Shown here: positions 46,136 to 54,974 of the stretch, in pieces
How the letters are laid out: every line of letters starts with the position of its first letter
How positions within the stretch are numbered: position 1 is the stretch's first letter
The notes under the pieces: model-generated
What the model saw: only the letters and a program-made list of their open reading frames with translations
Databases searched by the model: none
What the model was told of the DNA's origin: nothing
Translations under genes and position numbers: made by a program
Origin: Sphingomonas sp. CCH10-B3
Lineage (GTDB): Bacteria; Pseudomonadota; Alphaproteobacteria; Sphingomonadales; Sphingomonadaceae
Length of the DNA stretch: 64,000 bases
Direction: 5' to 3'
NCBI RefSeq assembly: GCF_001556185.1
Contig: NZ_LSIJ01000057.1
Location: 1-64,000, forward strand

Positions 46136-47079
46136 TGGGCCAGGCGCAGCCGCCCGCGCACAGCCGGCTGGCGGCGGCAGAAGCTGCCTCCGCATTCGCG
46201 CAGAACTGGCGGCAAAGCGCGCCTTATCGTCATGCGATGGCGCTGTTCGCCCATTGCGACGAGACAACCTCCGTTGAAGCGGTCGCCGATCGCGCCACGA
46301 GCTTGCTCGCCGATGCCGGCTGGGCGAACGACCTGATCGCACCGATGATCGACGCGCTCGCGCTCGATCCCTGGTTCGATCCGCCGCTTCGCTTCAGTCG
46401 CGATTCGCTGCGGACCGGGGGAATCCTGATCGACCATCCGGCCGTTACGATCACTGCCGCCGTACTGTCGGCAGCGACGCTGGCGACGGCGCCGCGACCG
46501 GCGACCGTGGTCGTCCCTGGCAGACTTTCCGTGGTCCGATACGAACGCGCCGGCGGGGCAACGCTGAACCTGTGGCGTGCCGAGCCAGCCGGTGCCGACT
46601 TCAGCGCGGCTGGCGCTCCGCCCTGCCGCCCGGCCGGCGCGGTGCGGCTGGTCGACGGGCTCGTCCGCCGCATCGACGGGCGTACGCATGCCCAATTGAT
46701 CGAGCATGCAACCAGCGACGTCGTCACGCTGACTGCGACGATACGGACCGACAGCGCCGCGGTGATGCGCGAATATGCCCGCAGCGACGGCGCGCTGGTC
46801 CGGGTCGCGGCGCTCGACGATGCCGCGTCGCGCACGCAGATGCTCGCCGCGCTGCTGCGTCACGCCGGTCGCATCGACGCAGCCGAAGCGTTCGACCAGG
46901 CCAGCCGCGATCCGGCCCATTTCGTACGCTGGGCGGTAATGCGCGAGTGGTTGGCGCTCGATGCCGCGACCGCACTGCCACGACTGCGAGCGATGCTGCA
47001 TGATCCGCACGCCGAGGTCCGCGACGCGGCAGCGCAGATGGTCCCGCTGGTCGAGGCCAGGCTGCAATGCCGCGAATGA
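46135..47079 (+). CDS. Unknown protein, cupin-like core with helical repeat tail (paralogue 1)
   Basis: 314 residues, not recognised as a named family. Middle region has VVVPGRLSVVRYERAGGATLNL and RIDGRTHAQLIEHATSD, with beta-strand pattern resembling a cupin; the His-x-His first motif of the next protein is absent, which suggests loss of metal binding. The C-terminal third (ALLRHAGRIDAAEAFDQASRD, FVRWAVMREWLALDAATALP, LHDPHAEVRDAAAQMVPLVE) reads as HEAT-type helical repeats. It aligns by eye along its last ~140 residues with the following 270-residue protein. Starts on the stop of the 51-residue gene. Activity unknown. Confidence 0.75.
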   Translation: MGQAQPPAHSRLAAAEAASAFAQNWRQSAPYRHAMALFAHCDETTSVEAVADRATSLLADAGWANDLIAPMIDALALDPWFDPPLRFSRDSLRTGGILIDHPAVTITAAVLSAATLATAPRPATVVVPGRLSVVRYERAGGATLNLWRAEPAGADFSAAGAPPCRPAGAVRLVDGLVRRIDGRTHAQLIEHATSDVVTLTATIRTDSAAVMREYARSDGALVRVAALDDAASRTQMLAALLRHAGRIDAAEAFDQASRDPAHFVRWAVMREWLALDAATALPRLRAMLHDPHAEVRDAAAQMVPLVEARLQCRE

Positions 47080-47879
47080 TCGACCCGGGCGATGCGCCCG
47101 CCATATCGCTTGACCAATTGACCGACACACTAGCCGCCGCGCGCGTCGATGCCCGCGACGAAGATGGCTTCGCCAGCCTTGGCCCCGTGCTCGCAGGGCT
47201 GGGGCGCAATCGCTCATTCCTTGCCGATCTCGCGATTGCCGAGCTCAAGGACCGCCACCAGCGCCAGACCGTGAGCAGCTATGGCCCGCAAGTGATGCTG
47301 CTCGCTGCCGACGCGCGTTTCGTGGTGCGCGCCAATTTCTGGCCGGCGGCGGGCGACGCCGTGATGCGCGCCAGCGGCTCTGCCGCCTTCTTCTACGGGT
47401 TCGCGCACGACCATAATTTCCCGTTCCTGACCTGCGGCTATGCCGGGCCGGGCTATCTCAGCGACGATTATGTCGTTGCTGATGACCCGGGCGAGCGACG
47501 GCCGGGTGACGCGGTCGCGCTGACGTCCGCAGGTCGCACCCGGCTCGATACGGGTCGGCTGATGCTCTACCGCGCGCACCGCGACGTGCATGTCCAGCAT
47601 CCGCCCGAGGCGCTCTCGATCTCGCTCAACATCCTGGCGCGCGATCCCGCCCAGCCGTGGCGCGATCAATATGAATATGACATCGCGTGCGGCCGGATCG
47701 TGCGCGGCATGACCACGACGGCGTCCGAAGCACTCGTCGCGCTGGCCGTGCATTTCGGCGGCGGCAACGGCATCGACCTCGCCAGCGACTTTGCCGCGCG
47801 GCATCCTTCGCCACGCATGCGTCGCACCGCTGCTGCGGCGCTTGCCTCGGTCGACACCGTCCGCGCGCACGCAGCATGA
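47067..47879 (+). CDS. Unknown protein, His-rich cupin-like core with helical tail (paralogue 2)
   Basis: 270 residues, no named family recognised. Residues about 100-190 have beta strands and a likely metal site: HDHNF at 114-118, then YRAHRDVHVQHPPEALSISL with His171, His175 and His178. H-x-H followed by a later His is what a cupin metal centre uses. The last 70 residues (ALVALAVHFGGGNGIDLASD, HPSPRMRRTAAAALASVD) repeat the HEAT-like pattern of the preceding protein, so the two are tandem paralogues. The gene overlaps its neighbour by 13 bases (or four if ATG 47076 is used). A metal-dependent oxygenase or peptide-modifying role is inference. Confidence 0.75.
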   Translation: MPRMIDPGDAPAISLDQLTDTLAAARVDARDEDGFASLGPVLAGLGRNRSFLADLAIAELKDRHQRQTVSSYGPQVMLLAADARFVVRANFWPAAGDAVMRASGSAAFFYGFAHDHNFPFLTCGYAGPGYLSDDYVVADDPGERRPGDAVALTSAGRTRLDTGRLMLYRAHRDVHVQHPPEALSISLNILARDPAQPWRDQYEYDIACGRIVRGMTTTASEALVALAVHFGGGNGIDLASDFAARHPSPRMRRTAAAALASVDTVRAHAA

Positions 47880-47936
47880 TCCGAAACGGAGCCAGTCGCG
47901 CCACGGTCGCGCGGCGGGCGCGCTAGACCGGTTGCC

Positions 47937-48587
47937 ATGACGCGGGCGTGGCTCTCGATCGATCGTCCCGGGCTTGCCGCAGCGCTGGCTGATCGTGGGA
48001 TTGCGACTGACGCAGCACCGGCCACAGCTGCGCTGCTGATCGCCGCGCAGGGCGAACGCCCCGTCAAGGCAACGCTGGCGTCGCTCCGGGTGCGGTCTCC
48101 GGCACCGGTGATGCTGATCGTTGCCGATGACGAGCTTGCCGTCATCGGCGCAATCGATTCGGGCGCCGACGATGCGGTGCCGCTGACCGCGAGCGACCGG
48201 CTGATCGCGGTGCGCGCCGCCGCGCTTGTCCGCCGTGCAAAGCAAAGCCTGATCACGCTCGGCGACCTGACGATCGATACGATCGAGCGACGTGTATGGC
48301 GCGGCGGCCGCCCGATCGAGCTGTTGCCGCGCGAATATCGGCTGCTGCTCGAACTCGCGCTGCATCCGGGCGAGCCGATCAGCCGCGCGGTGCTGCTCGA
48401 GCGGGTTTGCGGGGTCGGCTTCGATCCCGGCACCAATGTGCTCGACGTCCATGTCTCGCGGCTGCGTGCCAAGCTCGATCGCGGCTTTGCGGTGCCGTTG
48501 CTGCGCACCGAAAAGCGGATCGGCTACCGGCTCGCCGTGCCGCCGTTCGACCAGTTCGCGATTGAAGCCGCCTCCGCAGCCGGTTAG
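47937..48587 (+). CDS. Winged-helix response-regulator-like protein with degenerate receiver
   Basis: 216 residues. The C-terminal 95 residues are an intact OmpR-type winged helix (GDLTIDTIERRVWRGGRPIE, LLPREYRLLLELALHPGEPI, VLDVHVSRLRAKLDRG, RTEKRIGYRLAVPP). The first 110 residues have receiver length but no acidic triad: the strand that should carry the phospho-acceptor Asp reads AALLIAAQGERP, and DSGADDAVPLTASDR replaces the switch-Lys region. It is probably not phosphorylated and may respond by protein contact or expression level. Lies 57 bases after the tandem unknown proteins and is the likely regulator of that cluster. Confidence 0.85.
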   Translation: MTRAWLSIDRPGLAAALADRGIATDAAPATAALLIAAQGERPVKATLASLRVRSPAPVMLIVADDELAVIGAIDSGADDAVPLTASDRLIAVRAAALVRRAKQSLITLGDLTIDTIERRVWRGGRPIELLPREYRLLLELALHPGEPISRAVLLERVCGVGFDPGTNVLDVHVSRLRAKLDRGFAVPLLRTEKRIGYRLAVPPFDQFAIEAASAAG

Positions 48588-48619
48588 CCTTCCCCGTATA
48601 AGATTGAGGGAGAGGAACA

Positions 48620-50161
48620 ATGCACCCCAGCGTGCACGCGGTGGCATCACCCGCCAAGGCCGCGCTGATCGTCGCCGAAACGGGCGAAACGATCAGCTAT
48701 GCGCAGCTCGATGCGGCATCGAACCGCGCCGCGCAGCTTTTCCGCGCCAGCGGGCTCGGTATCGGCGACACGGTCGCGCTGTTCCTCGACAACATTCCCG
48801 AATTTTTCGGGCTGGTGTGGGGCGCGCAGCGCGCGGGGCTGTTCTACGTCTGCATCCCGGCCAAGCTGACCGCGCCCGAAGTCGACTACATCGTCCGCGA
48901 CAGCGGTGCGCGGCTGATCATTGCCTCCGTCGCGACGCACGGCGTGGCGGCCGCGCTCGCAGAGGCGCTGCCCGATCATGCGCGCTTCATGATCGGCGGC
49001 ACCGCCCCCGGCTGGGCGAGCTGGGAAGCGGCAGCGGCGGCTATGCCCGCAACGCCGATCGCCGACGAGCGTGCGGGCGTCGACATGCTCTATTCCTCCG
49101 GCACCACCGGGCGGCCCAAGGGCGTGCGAGTGGCGCTGCCCGAGGACCCCGGCATTGCCGCTGCCAATGTGCTGGTGATGCTCGCGCAGGCGCTCTACCG
49201 GTTCGGCCCCGAGAGCATCTACCTGTCGCCCGCGCCGCTTTATCACGCCGCGCCGCTGCGCTGGTCGATGACGGTGATGCGACTCGGCGGCACCGTCGTG
49301 ATGATGCAGCATTTCGATCCCGAGGCGGCGCTGGCGGCGATCGAGCGCTACCGTGTCAACGCCAGCCAATGGGTGCCGACGCATTTCGTGCGGATGCTGA
49401 AGCTCGATGACGCCACTCGCGCCCGCTACGACCTTTCGAGCCTGAAAGTCGCGATCCACGCTGCCGCGCCCTGCCCGATCCCGGTCAAGGAAGCGATGAT
49501 CGCGTGGTGGGGGCCGGTGCTGTACGAATATTATGCCGGTTCCGAAGGCAACGGCCTGACCACGATCGATTCGGCGCAGTGGCTCAGCCACAAGGGATCG
49601 GTCGGCAAGGCCGCCTATGGCCAGCTCCACATCTGTGACGAGGCGGGCAACGAGCTCGCCGTGGGCGAGGAAGGGCTGGTCTATTTCGGCGGCGGCGGCG
49701 TGTTCGAATATCACAACGACCCCGAAAAGACCGCCGAGGCGAAGAACGCGCATGGCTGGACGACGCTCGGCGACATCGGGCGGATCGACGACGAGGGCTA
49801 TCTCTATCTCACCGACCGCAAGAGCTTCATGATCATCTCGGGCGGGGTGAACATCTATCCGCAGGAAATCGAGAACCGGCTGATCACCCATCCGCGCGTT
49901 GCCGATGTCGCCGTCATCGGCGGCCCCTGCCCCGACATGGGCGAGCGCGTGATCGCGGTGGTGCAGCCGGTCGACATGGCAGAGGCAGGCGAGGCGCTCG
50001 CCGCCGAACTCACCGCGTGGTGCCGCGCCGAATTGTCGGGCGTAAAGACCCCACGCCAGATCGATTTCGCCGCCGAATTGCCGCGCGCGCCGACGGGCAA
50101 GCTCTACAAGCGATTGTTGCGCGATCGATACTGGGGCAATAGCGAAAGCCGGATCGTTTGA
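48620..50161 (+). CDS. Acyl-CoA synthetase (AMP-binding protein)
   Basis: 513 residues, ANL superfamily. Activates a carboxylic acid through an acyl-adenylate to the CoA thioester. P-loop-like MLYSSGTTGRPKGVRV, the A5 block LYEYYAGSEGNGLTTID, A7/A8 TLGDIGRIDDEGYLYLTDRKSFMIISGG, and A10 PRAPTGKLYKRLL with the catalytic Lys are all in place. Fits the fatty/aromatic acyl-CoA ligase (Fad/Caiz) group. Strong GGGAGAGGA before the ATG. It is the first gene of a run of acyl-CoA functions (hydratase, thioesterase, SDR, thiolase). Confidence 0.94.
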   Translation: MHPSVHAVASPAKAALIVAETGETISYAQLDAASNRAAQLFRASGLGIGDTVALFLDNIPEFFGLVWGAQRAGLFYVCIPAKLTAPEVDYIVRDSGARLIIASVATHGVAAALAEALPDHARFMIGGTAPGWASWEAAAAAMPATPIADERAGVDMLYSSGTTGRPKGVRVALPEDPGIAAANVLVMLAQALYRFGPESIYLSPAPLYHAAPLRWSMTVMRLGGTVVMMQHFDPEAALAAIERYRVNASQWVPTHFVRMLKLDDATRARYDLSSLKVAIHAAAPCPIPVKEAMIAWWGPVLYEYYAGSEGNGLTTIDSAQWLSHKGSVGKAAYGQLHICDEAGNELAVGEEGLVYFGGGGVFEYHNDPEKTAEAKNAHGWTTLGDIGRIDDEGYLYLTDRKSFMIISGGVNIYPQEIENRLITHPRVADVAVIGGPCPDMGERVIAVVQPVDMAEAGEALAAELTAWCRAELSGVKTPRQIDFAAELPRAPTGKLYKRLLRDRYWGNSESRIV

Positions 50162-50188
50162 TACCGCTGACAATGCATTCGCACCGTT

Positions 50189-50257
50189 CGTCCTTGCGAG
50201 CGTAGCGAAGCAATCCAGAGCGGCGGACTGGATTGCTTCGCTGCGCTCGCAAGGACG
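50189..50257. repeat. Long palindromic repeat, family B, copy 2
   Basis: Left arm 50189-50218 (gcgagcgtagcgaagcaatc inside) and right arm 50228-50257 are near-perfect complements over a 9-base loop. Same family as 6193-6270. Fills the gap between the ligase and the hydratase. Confidence 0.85.
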
Positions 50258-50281
50258 GCATGCTCAATCGAAAGGCACCTG

Positions 50282-51064
50282 ATGGAAAACCGCATCCGCA
50301 TTACCGTTTCGGATCATGTCGCCGATGTGAAGCTGACCCGCGGCGACAAGATGAATGCGCTCGACCCCGAGATGTTCAACCAGATCGCCAATGCGATCGA
50401 CCAGATCGCGCATATGCCGCACGTCCGCTGCGTCGTGCTGTCGGGCGAGGGCCGCGCCTTCTGTGCCGGGCTCGACATGGCGAGCATGGCGTCGGGCGGC
50501 TCGGGCACCTCGCTGGCCGAGCGCACCCACGGCCTCGCCAACCTGCCGCAACATGCCGCCTGGGGCTGGCGCACGCTGGCGGTGCCGGTGATCGCCGCCG
50601 TCCACGGCGTCGCCTTTGGCGGTGGTTTCCAGATCATGTCGGGCGCCGACATCCGCATCGCCGCCCCGCACACCCGCTTTTCGATCCGCGAAGTCCATTG
50701 GGGCCTCGTCCCCGACATGGCGGGGATTGCGCTGTGGCGCGGCCTCGCGCGCGACGATGTGCTCCGCGAGCTGACCTATACCGCGCGCGAATTCGACGCC
50801 GACGAAGCGCTCGGCTTCGGCTTCGTCACCCGCATCGCCGCCGATCCCTATACCGAGGCGCATGCGCTCGCGACGCAGATCGCGGCGCGCAATCCGCAGG
50901 CCGTGCAGGGATCGAAGAAGCTGTTCAATCTCCAGCCCGACGGTGACAGCGCGTCGATCCTGCAGGCCGAAAGCGACGTGCAGCTCGGCGTCATCCGCCA
51001 GCCCAATCAGGTCGAGGCGGTGATGGCCAACATGCAGAAGCGCGCGGCGGTGTTCGTCGACTGA
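50282..51064 (+). CDS. Crotonase/enoyl-CoA hydratase family protein
   Basis: 260 residues. Crotonase fold, hydrating 2-enoyl-CoA or a relative. The oxyanion hole is formed by CAGLDMASM and VAFGGGFQIMSGADIRIAAP; the Glu of the second block is replaced by Gln/Met surroundings, but the acidic residue in REVHWGLVPDMAGIALWRGL is present. Directly follows the AMP ligase and the palindromic repeat. Ends with a helix MANMQKRAAVFVD that is usual for the trimer. No frame problem. Confidence 0.93.
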   Translation: MENRIRITVSDHVADVKLTRGDKMNALDPEMFNQIANAIDQIAHMPHVRCVVLSGEGRAFCAGLDMASMASGGSGTSLAERTHGLANLPQHAAWGWRTLAVPVIAAVHGVAFGGGFQIMSGADIRIAAPHTRFSIREVHWGLVPDMAGIALWRGLARDDVLRELTYTAREFDADEALGFGFVTRIAADPYTEAHALATQIAARNPQAVQGSKKLFNLQPDGDSASILQAESDVQLGVIRQPNQVEAVMANMQKRAAVFVD

Positions 51065-51074
51065 TCGCGCGCGA

Positions 51075-51494
51075 TCAGGGCTGCACGAGCATCCAGCGTT
51101 CGAGCATCGCGCGGAATTCGGGCTCCATCGCCGCGCCGCCCGCGACCACGGTGACGTCGCAGGTCGCGAGCGGCACGTCGTTCTGCAGCGCGAGGCCCAG
51201 CACCTGCCAGCTGCGCGTGCCGAGCCTCCCGACGCCGTGCGCCATCAGCACATCAGCGGGGAAATGCCCTTCGCCGAGATAGTTGATCTCGACATTGGCG
51301 ACGAGCCCGCGCGCCCGCCCCGGCGCACTGCCCAGCATATGCCCCAGAAACCGCACCCGCGCGCTTTCGAACAGCGCCGCCCAGGCGACGTTATTGATAT
51401 GCCCGAGTACGTCGAGGTCCTGAAACCGCGTCTGGATCGTCTCGCGGTGCGGATAGGCGTCGGGGGACAACCGCCAGGGGTCGGGGCGCGGCAT
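51075..51494 (-). CDS. Acyl-CoA thioesterase, 4-hydroxybenzoyl-CoA thioesterase-like hotdog
   Basis: 139 residues. Hotdog fold of the YbgC/FadM type: IQTRFQDLDVLGHINNVAWAALFE contains the catalytic Asp of D-x-x-G-H-x-N, a strong match. VEINYLGEGHFPADVLMAHG is the strand pair. Hydrolyses an acyl-CoA, substrate undetermined. Convergent with the hydratase (10-base gap) and divergent in orientation from the acyl genes, so co-regulation is not obvious. Precedes the DUF1993 gene on the same strand by seven bases. Confidence 0.91.
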   Translation of the reverse strand: MPRPDPWRLSPDAYPHRETIQTRFQDLDVLGHINNVAWAALFESARVRFLGHMLGSAPGRARGLVANVEINYLGEGHFPADVLMAHGVGRLGTRSWQVLGLALQNDVPLATCDVTVVAGGAAMEPEFRAMLERWMLVQP

Positions 51495-51501
51495 CGCTGC
51501 C

Positions 51502-52011
51502 TCAGAGCCCCGCCGCGAACAGGTCGAGCTTGCCGAGCGGCACGCCCTTCATCCGCAGGATACCGTAGGCGGTCGACAGGTGGAAGGCGATGTTGGTCGT
51601 CGCGAACACGCTGAGCCAATGGCCGGCGGGGAGCGACGGCGTGATCGTGTCGGTGAGCTGGACGGTGAGCGGCACATCGTCGCGGCCGGCAAATTGCTCG
51701 GGCGTCAGCGTTGCGAGAAAGGCGAGCGCATCGGCAAAGGCCGTATGGAAGCCCGCCGCGTCGCGATCGGCGGTGATCGCTTCCGGCACCGGCACATCGG
51801 CGACGCGCGCGGGCCAGCTACGCGCAAAATTGGCGACGACCATCAGCTGGAAGCCGAGCGGATGCATGTCGTCGTGCAGCCGCCAGCCGAGCATCTCAGC
51901 CTCGCCGATGCCACTGGCGGCGGCAAAGGCGCTGCCCTTGGTCAGCAGATGGTCGGCGGTCACGACATGGCGCCGGTAGAGATCGACGAAAGTGAAGAGC
52001 GAGACGGTCAT
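51502..52011 (-). CDS. DUF1993 domain-containing protein
   Basis: 169 residues, DUF1993 (DinB-like helical bundle). MTVSLFTFVDLYRRHVVTAD and, further on, RLHDDMHPLGFQLMVVANFA, with the conserved D-x-H, are characteristic; NIAFHLSTAYGILRMKGVPL is the final family motif with its His. The trio of His/Asp could bind a metal as in the DinB superfamily, but no function is established. Transcribed before the small thioesterase. Start ATG 52011 is the first residue of the first helix. Confidence 0.92.
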   Translation of the reverse strand: MTVSLFTFVDLYRRHVVTADHLLTKGSAFAAASGIGEAEMLGWRLHDDMHPLGFQLMVVANFARSWPARVADVPVPEAITADRDAAGFHTAFADALAFLATLTPEQFAGRDDVPLTVQLTDTITPSLPAGHWLSVFATTNIAFHLSTAYGILRMKGVPLGKLDLFAAGL

Positions 52012-52038
52012 GGGAAGGTCCTGCGATGAAGGAAGCGC

Positions 52039-52061
52039 GACCCGGGAACGAATCCCGGGTC
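52039..52061. other. GC-rich hairpin in the SDR-DUF1993 gap
   Basis: gacccggga at 52039-52047 pairs with tcccgggtc near 52053-52061 to give a 9-bp stem with a short loop. It lies in a 117-base non-coding gap between the SDR stop (52129) and the DUF1993 start. A terminator role is possible but there is no T run. Confidence 0.4.
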
Positions 52062-52128
52062 GTCAGACGGCGCGGACGCCGCTGGCCGCGCTGGCGCGAG
52101 TCCGGACGCGGGACGCGCCCGACCGCGC

Positions 52129-52911
52129 TCAGCGTGGCGCCATCCGGATCGCTCCGTCCAGTCGCACATCCTCGCCGTTGAAATAGCTGTTCTCGACCAT
52201 CGTCAGCGCGAGATGGGCATATTCGGGCGGATTGCCGAGCCGCTTGGGGAATGGCACCGATGCCGCCAGCGCGTCCTTCACATTCTGCGGGGCGCCGCGC
52301 ATCAGCGGGGTTTCGAAAATGCCCGGCAGGATCGTGTTGATGCGAATGCCCTCGCCCATCAGGTCGCGCGCGATCGGGAGGGTCATGCCGACCACACCAC
52401 CCTTCGATGCCGAATAGGCCGCCTGGCCGATCTGGCCGTCTTCGGCGGCGACCGACGCAGTCATCACCATCGCGCCGCGCTCGCCATCTTCCATCGGCTC
52501 GAGCGTCAGCATCCCCGCCGCCGATTTGGCGACGCAGCGGAAAGTGCCGACCAGGTTGATCTGGATGAGCCAGTCGAACGCGGCGAGCGGGAAATGCTTG
52601 ATGCTGCCATCTTCCTTCGACCGGCTGGCGGTCTTGACCGCATTGCCCGTGCCCGCGCAGCAGATCAGCACGCGCTCCTGCCCATGCGCCGCGCGCGCCT
52701 TGGCAAAGCCGGCATCGACGCTTTCGTCGCTGGTGACGTTCACTTCGCAGAAGATGCCGCCGATGTCGGCGGCGACCGCTTCGCCTTTTTCCGCCTGCAA
52801 GTCGAAGATCGCGACCTTGACGCCCTTCGCCGCGAGCGCGCGCGCGGTGGCTTCGCCGAGGCCGGATGCGCCGCCGGTCACGACAGCGGCAACGGTTGAG
52901 TCGAGTTTCAT
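52129..52911 (-). CDS. SDR family NAD-dependent oxidoreductase, 3-hydroxyacyl-CoA dehydrogenase type
   Basis: 260 residues. NAD-binding TGGASGLGEATARAL, NNAG-equivalent CCAGTGNAV, catalytic Ser followed by the Tyr-x-x-x-Lys in AAYSASKGG, and PFPKRLGNPPEYAHLALTMV near the end, which is the HSD17B10/type-2 3-hydroxyacyl-CoA dehydrogenase arrangement. Oxidises a 3-hydroxyacyl-CoA in beta-oxidation; substrate preference not known. Precedes DUF1993 by a 117-base gap. Together with the thiolase upstream it gives the last two steps of the cycle. Confidence 0.93.
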   Translation of the reverse strand: MKLDSTVAAVVTGGASGLGEATARALAAKGVKVAIFDLQAEKGEAVAADIGGIFCEVNVTSDESVDAGFAKARAAHGQERVLICCAGTGNAVKTASRSKEDGSIKHFPLAAFDWLIQINLVGTFRCVAKSAAGMLTLEPMEDGERGAMVMTASVAAEDGQIGQAAYSASKGGVVGMTLPIARDLMGEGIRINTILPGIFETPLMRGAPQNVKDALAASVPFPKRLGNPPEYAHLALTMVENSYFNGEDVRLDGAIRMAPR

Positions 52912-52930
52912 TGGAGCATCTCCAGCAAGT

Positions 52931-53026
52931 CCCCCTCCCGCTTGCGGGAGGGGTTAGGGGTGGGGAAGTCGGAGGCAGCGCTCGATATCGCGCCCACCCC
53001 GGCCCCTCCCGCAAGCGGGAGGGGAG
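52931..53026. repeat. GC-rich palindromic repeat, family C, copy 2
   Basis: Same unit as 30460-30562: left hairpin cctcccgcttgcgggagg at about 52933-52950 and right hairpin cctcccgcaagcgggagg at about 53005-53022. It occupies the gap between the thiolase stop and the SDR start. Confidence 0.85.
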
Positions 53027-53033
53027 AAAGCGG

Positions 53034-54206
<1,173 letters not shown>

Positions 54207-54305
54207 CTGTCCTCTCCCATGCTTGGATTTGGCGGCACCATTGCCTAATCGGCGCGGCTGGGCAAGGCTTGCACCGCATACCCGATCATCGAAAGAGGCT
54301 GATCA

Positions 54306-54971
54306 ATGGACGTTTCGGATGCCGTAGCGGCAAGGCGGTCGGTGCGCGGGTTCAAGGCCGATCCGGTGCCGCCCGCGCTGATCGAGCGACTCGCGCTGGC
54401 GGCGGCACGGGCGCCGTCGGGCGGCAATCTACAGCCTTGGCACATCGACATCGTTACCGGTGACGCGATGGCGCGGCTGAAGGCGCTGATGGCCGAAAAG
54501 CTCGCGGCGGGGACGCTCGAGGCGGCGCAGTACGACATCTATCCGCGCGCGCTGTCGGGCGCGTACAAGGATCGGCGCTTTCAGGTGGGCATGGCGCTTT
54601 ACGGCGCAATGGGAATCGAGCGCGGCGATACCGAGGCCCGCCAGCGCGAGTTCCGGCGCAATTTCGACTTCTTTGGCGCGCCCGCCGCGCTCTTTTGCAC
54701 CGTCGATAGGATGATGGGGCCGCCGCAATGGAGCGACCTCGGCATGTATCTGCAGAGCTTCATGCTGCTGGCGGTCGAAGCGGGCCTCGCCACCTGCGCG
54801 CAGGAATGCTGGGCGATCTATCCCGAGACGGTCGATGCCTTCCTCGGCACCCCGCCCGAGCGGATGCTCTTCTGCGGGATGGCCGTTGGATATGAAGACG
54901 AAACCGCCGCCGCCAACTCGCTGCGCACCATCCGGGCGGACGGGGCCGAGTGGCTGCGGCGGCTCGACTAG
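54306..54971 (+). CDS. Nitroreductase family protein
   Basis: 221 residues. FMN-dependent NAD(P)H nitroreductase fold: RRSVRGFKADPVPPALIERLALAAARAP is a match for the RRSVR-x-F phosphate loop, SGGNLQPWHIDIV the second, and GMYLQSFMLLAVEAGLATCAQ the helix packed on FMN. PERMLFCGMAVGYEDE near the end is the conserved loop. Acts on a nitroaromatic, quinone or similar substrate. Stands alone between two minus-strand genes; the end is close to the convergent helicase (3-base gap). Confidence 0.93.
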   Translation: MDVSDAVAARRSVRGFKADPVPPALIERLALAAARAPSGGNLQPWHIDIVTGDAMARLKALMAEKLAAGTLEAAQYDIYPRALSGAYKDRRFQVGMALYGAMGIERGDTEARQREFRRNFDFFGAPAALFCTVDRMMGPPQWSDLGMYLQSFMLLAVEAGLATCAQECWAIYPETVDAFLGTPPERMLFCGMAVGYEDETAAANSLRTIRADGAEWLRRLD

Positions 54972-54974
54972 GCT

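Noticed and set aside
48292-49410. 372-residue plus-strand frame across the regulator and ligase genes
   Set aside because: Out-of-frame shadow of two clear genes.
52026-52128. Small plus-strand frame in the SDR-DUF1993 gap
   Set aside because: Arg-rich run without conservation or ribosome site that overlaps the end of the SDR gene.
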